The position numbers were made by a program, and so were the translations under genes. This document shows positions 15,238 through 15,825 of a stretch of 15,825 nt of DNA, in pieces (within the stretch, counting starts at the first letter, position 1; the number at the start of each line of letters is the position of its first letter). The notes under the pieces are model-generated. The model did not search any database. It worked only from the letters and a program-made list of their open reading frames with translations, and was not told where the DNA came from. Origin of the DNA: JAXGPF01 sp964463985. GTDB taxonomy: Bacteria > Verrucomicrobiota > Kiritimatiellia > JAAZAB01. The DNA is taken from assembly GCA_964463985.1 (NCBI GenBank), contig CAYXEK010000082.1:1-15825 (forward strand), written 5' to 3'.

Positions 15238-15825
15238 TTAGGGATTGAATGCATTATCGACAAACTGTCGGCTTAGGCCACCAAGGAAGGTCACCGGATA
15301 AGTGGTTGGTCCGGTAGGCCCCAGGTATCCCTCTGAAAATCTGATCACCATGGGAATACTAACCGGACTTGAAGCCGCCGCAGCAGTTGAGACGTACAAG
15401 CTTCCCTCTACCACAACAGGAACCAGCGCGGCAGCCCCAATGGCAGCTGGAATGAAAGATGCTATTTTGCCCATTTGAGAGTTGTCATAATATGGCGGCG
15501 CGTGGGCGCCCATTCCAAGCAAGACATCGGTATACTGAGGGCTTGGATCTGTCCAGTCCCCCTGCCATGTGGCACGAAGAACCGAAGGCTGATAGCCCGG
15601 CGACCGTGAGATTCGTGCAGCCTGGAGAACAGACCCATTATAAGGTGTCGGGGATAACGGAGAAGGCGTGTACGGGTTGTGACTGGTCACGCTGCTAACG
15701 ATGTTGACAGAAGAGTTGTAGTGCAGATTATCGTAACTGTTGCAAAGCCCGGAGGGGTCGCGCCGGTTGGCTGGATTATTCCCACAGAACACATATTGAT
15801 TCAGCCCGCCCATGATCCCGATCGG
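15238..15825 (-). CDS. C-terminal end of an Rhs/YD-repeat protein (5' part outside window)
   Basis: The frame is open through the right edge. The first visible residues are PIGIMGGLNQYVFCGNNPANRRDPSGL, which matches the end of the Rhs repeat-associated core (the usual form is DPIGL.GG.N.Y.Y..NNP....DPSGL). The apparent ATG at 15813 is an internal Met in this motif, not the start. After DPSGL comes a variable tail of about 170 residues. It is rich in Ser, Pro and Tyr at first, then has a hydrophobic stretch FIPAAIGAAALVPVVVEGSLY. In Rhs proteins this tail is the toxin or effector part. I do not recognise its fold, and no nuclease or deaminase motif is evident; a membrane-acting effector is possible. 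The next gene downstream encodes a small membrane protein. Confidence 0.82.
   Translation of the reverse strand, partial: PIGIMGGLNQYVFCGNNPANRRDPSGLCNSYDNLHYNSSVNIVSSVTSHNPYTPSPLSPTPYNGSVLQAARISRSPGYQPSVLRATWQGDWTDPSPQYTDVLLGMGAHAPPYYDNSQMGKIASFIPAAIGAAALVPVVVEGSLYVSTAAAASSPVSIPMVIRFSEGYLGPTGPTTYPVTFLGGLSRQFVDNAFNP

Noticed and set aside
1..15825. tRNA, rRNA or riboswitch genes
   Set aside because: No cloverleaf-like or conserved rRNA stretch and no known riboswitch core was seen on either strand by eye.

Overview
The window is GC-rich bacterial DNA with every recognisable gene on the minus strand, so transcription runs from high to low coordinates. The gene content points to a polysaccharide-degrading member of the PVC group (Lentisphaerota, Kiritimatiellota or Verrucomicrobiota): a CBM9-like glycoside hydrolase-type protein, a GntR/LacI hybrid regulator, two formylglycine sulfatases, a GH29 fucosidase-type enzyme, an acetyl-xylan-esterase-like hydrolase and a DUF4143 ATPase. 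The taxon is inferred from content only; there is no rRNA or marker gene.

Layout in order of transcription. (1) 15825-14813: the C-terminal end of an Rhs/YD-repeat protein, cut by the window edge, then a small four-helix membrane protein 23 nt downstream. This pair is lower in GC than the rest and looks like a toxin tail with a candidate immunity gene. (2) 14789-13637: a REP-associated tyrosine transposase (RAYT) unit bounded by perfect 15-bp inverted repeats. Its N-terminal coding region is broken by a 31-bp hairpin-forming insertion. (3) 13616-7762: a compact operon of alpha/beta-hydrolase esterase, a candidate 29-codon small ORF, a GH29 enzyme, an SGSH-like sulfatase and a second sulfatase. 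The spacings are overlapping or a few nucleotides. None of the four enzymes has a signal peptide, which suggests cytoplasmic desulfation, deacylation and defucosylation of imported oligosaccharides. (4) 7761-7313: a non-coding stretch of palindromic repeats and a promoter. (5) 7312-6074: an AAA_14/DUF4143 ATPase, apparently with a leaderless transcript. (6) 6024-4758: a GntR/LacI-type regulator with a strong sigma-70-like promoter and an overlapping palindrome. (7) 4777-4626: a nested palindromic MITE-like element that supplies the regulator's stop codon. (8) 4612-3356: a peptidase M19 (membrane dipeptidase family) protein lacking the usual HxD metal motif. (9) 3068-1: a secreted multidomain CBM9-like/TIM-barrel protein that runs off the left edge.

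The most interesting points are the interrupted RAYT and its position at the head of the catabolic operon, the possible Rhs toxin/immunity pair, the nested palindromic element, the esterase with a degenerate second hydrolase domain, and the M19 protein with altered metal ligands. All functional statements rest on motif recognition by eye; no database search was run.
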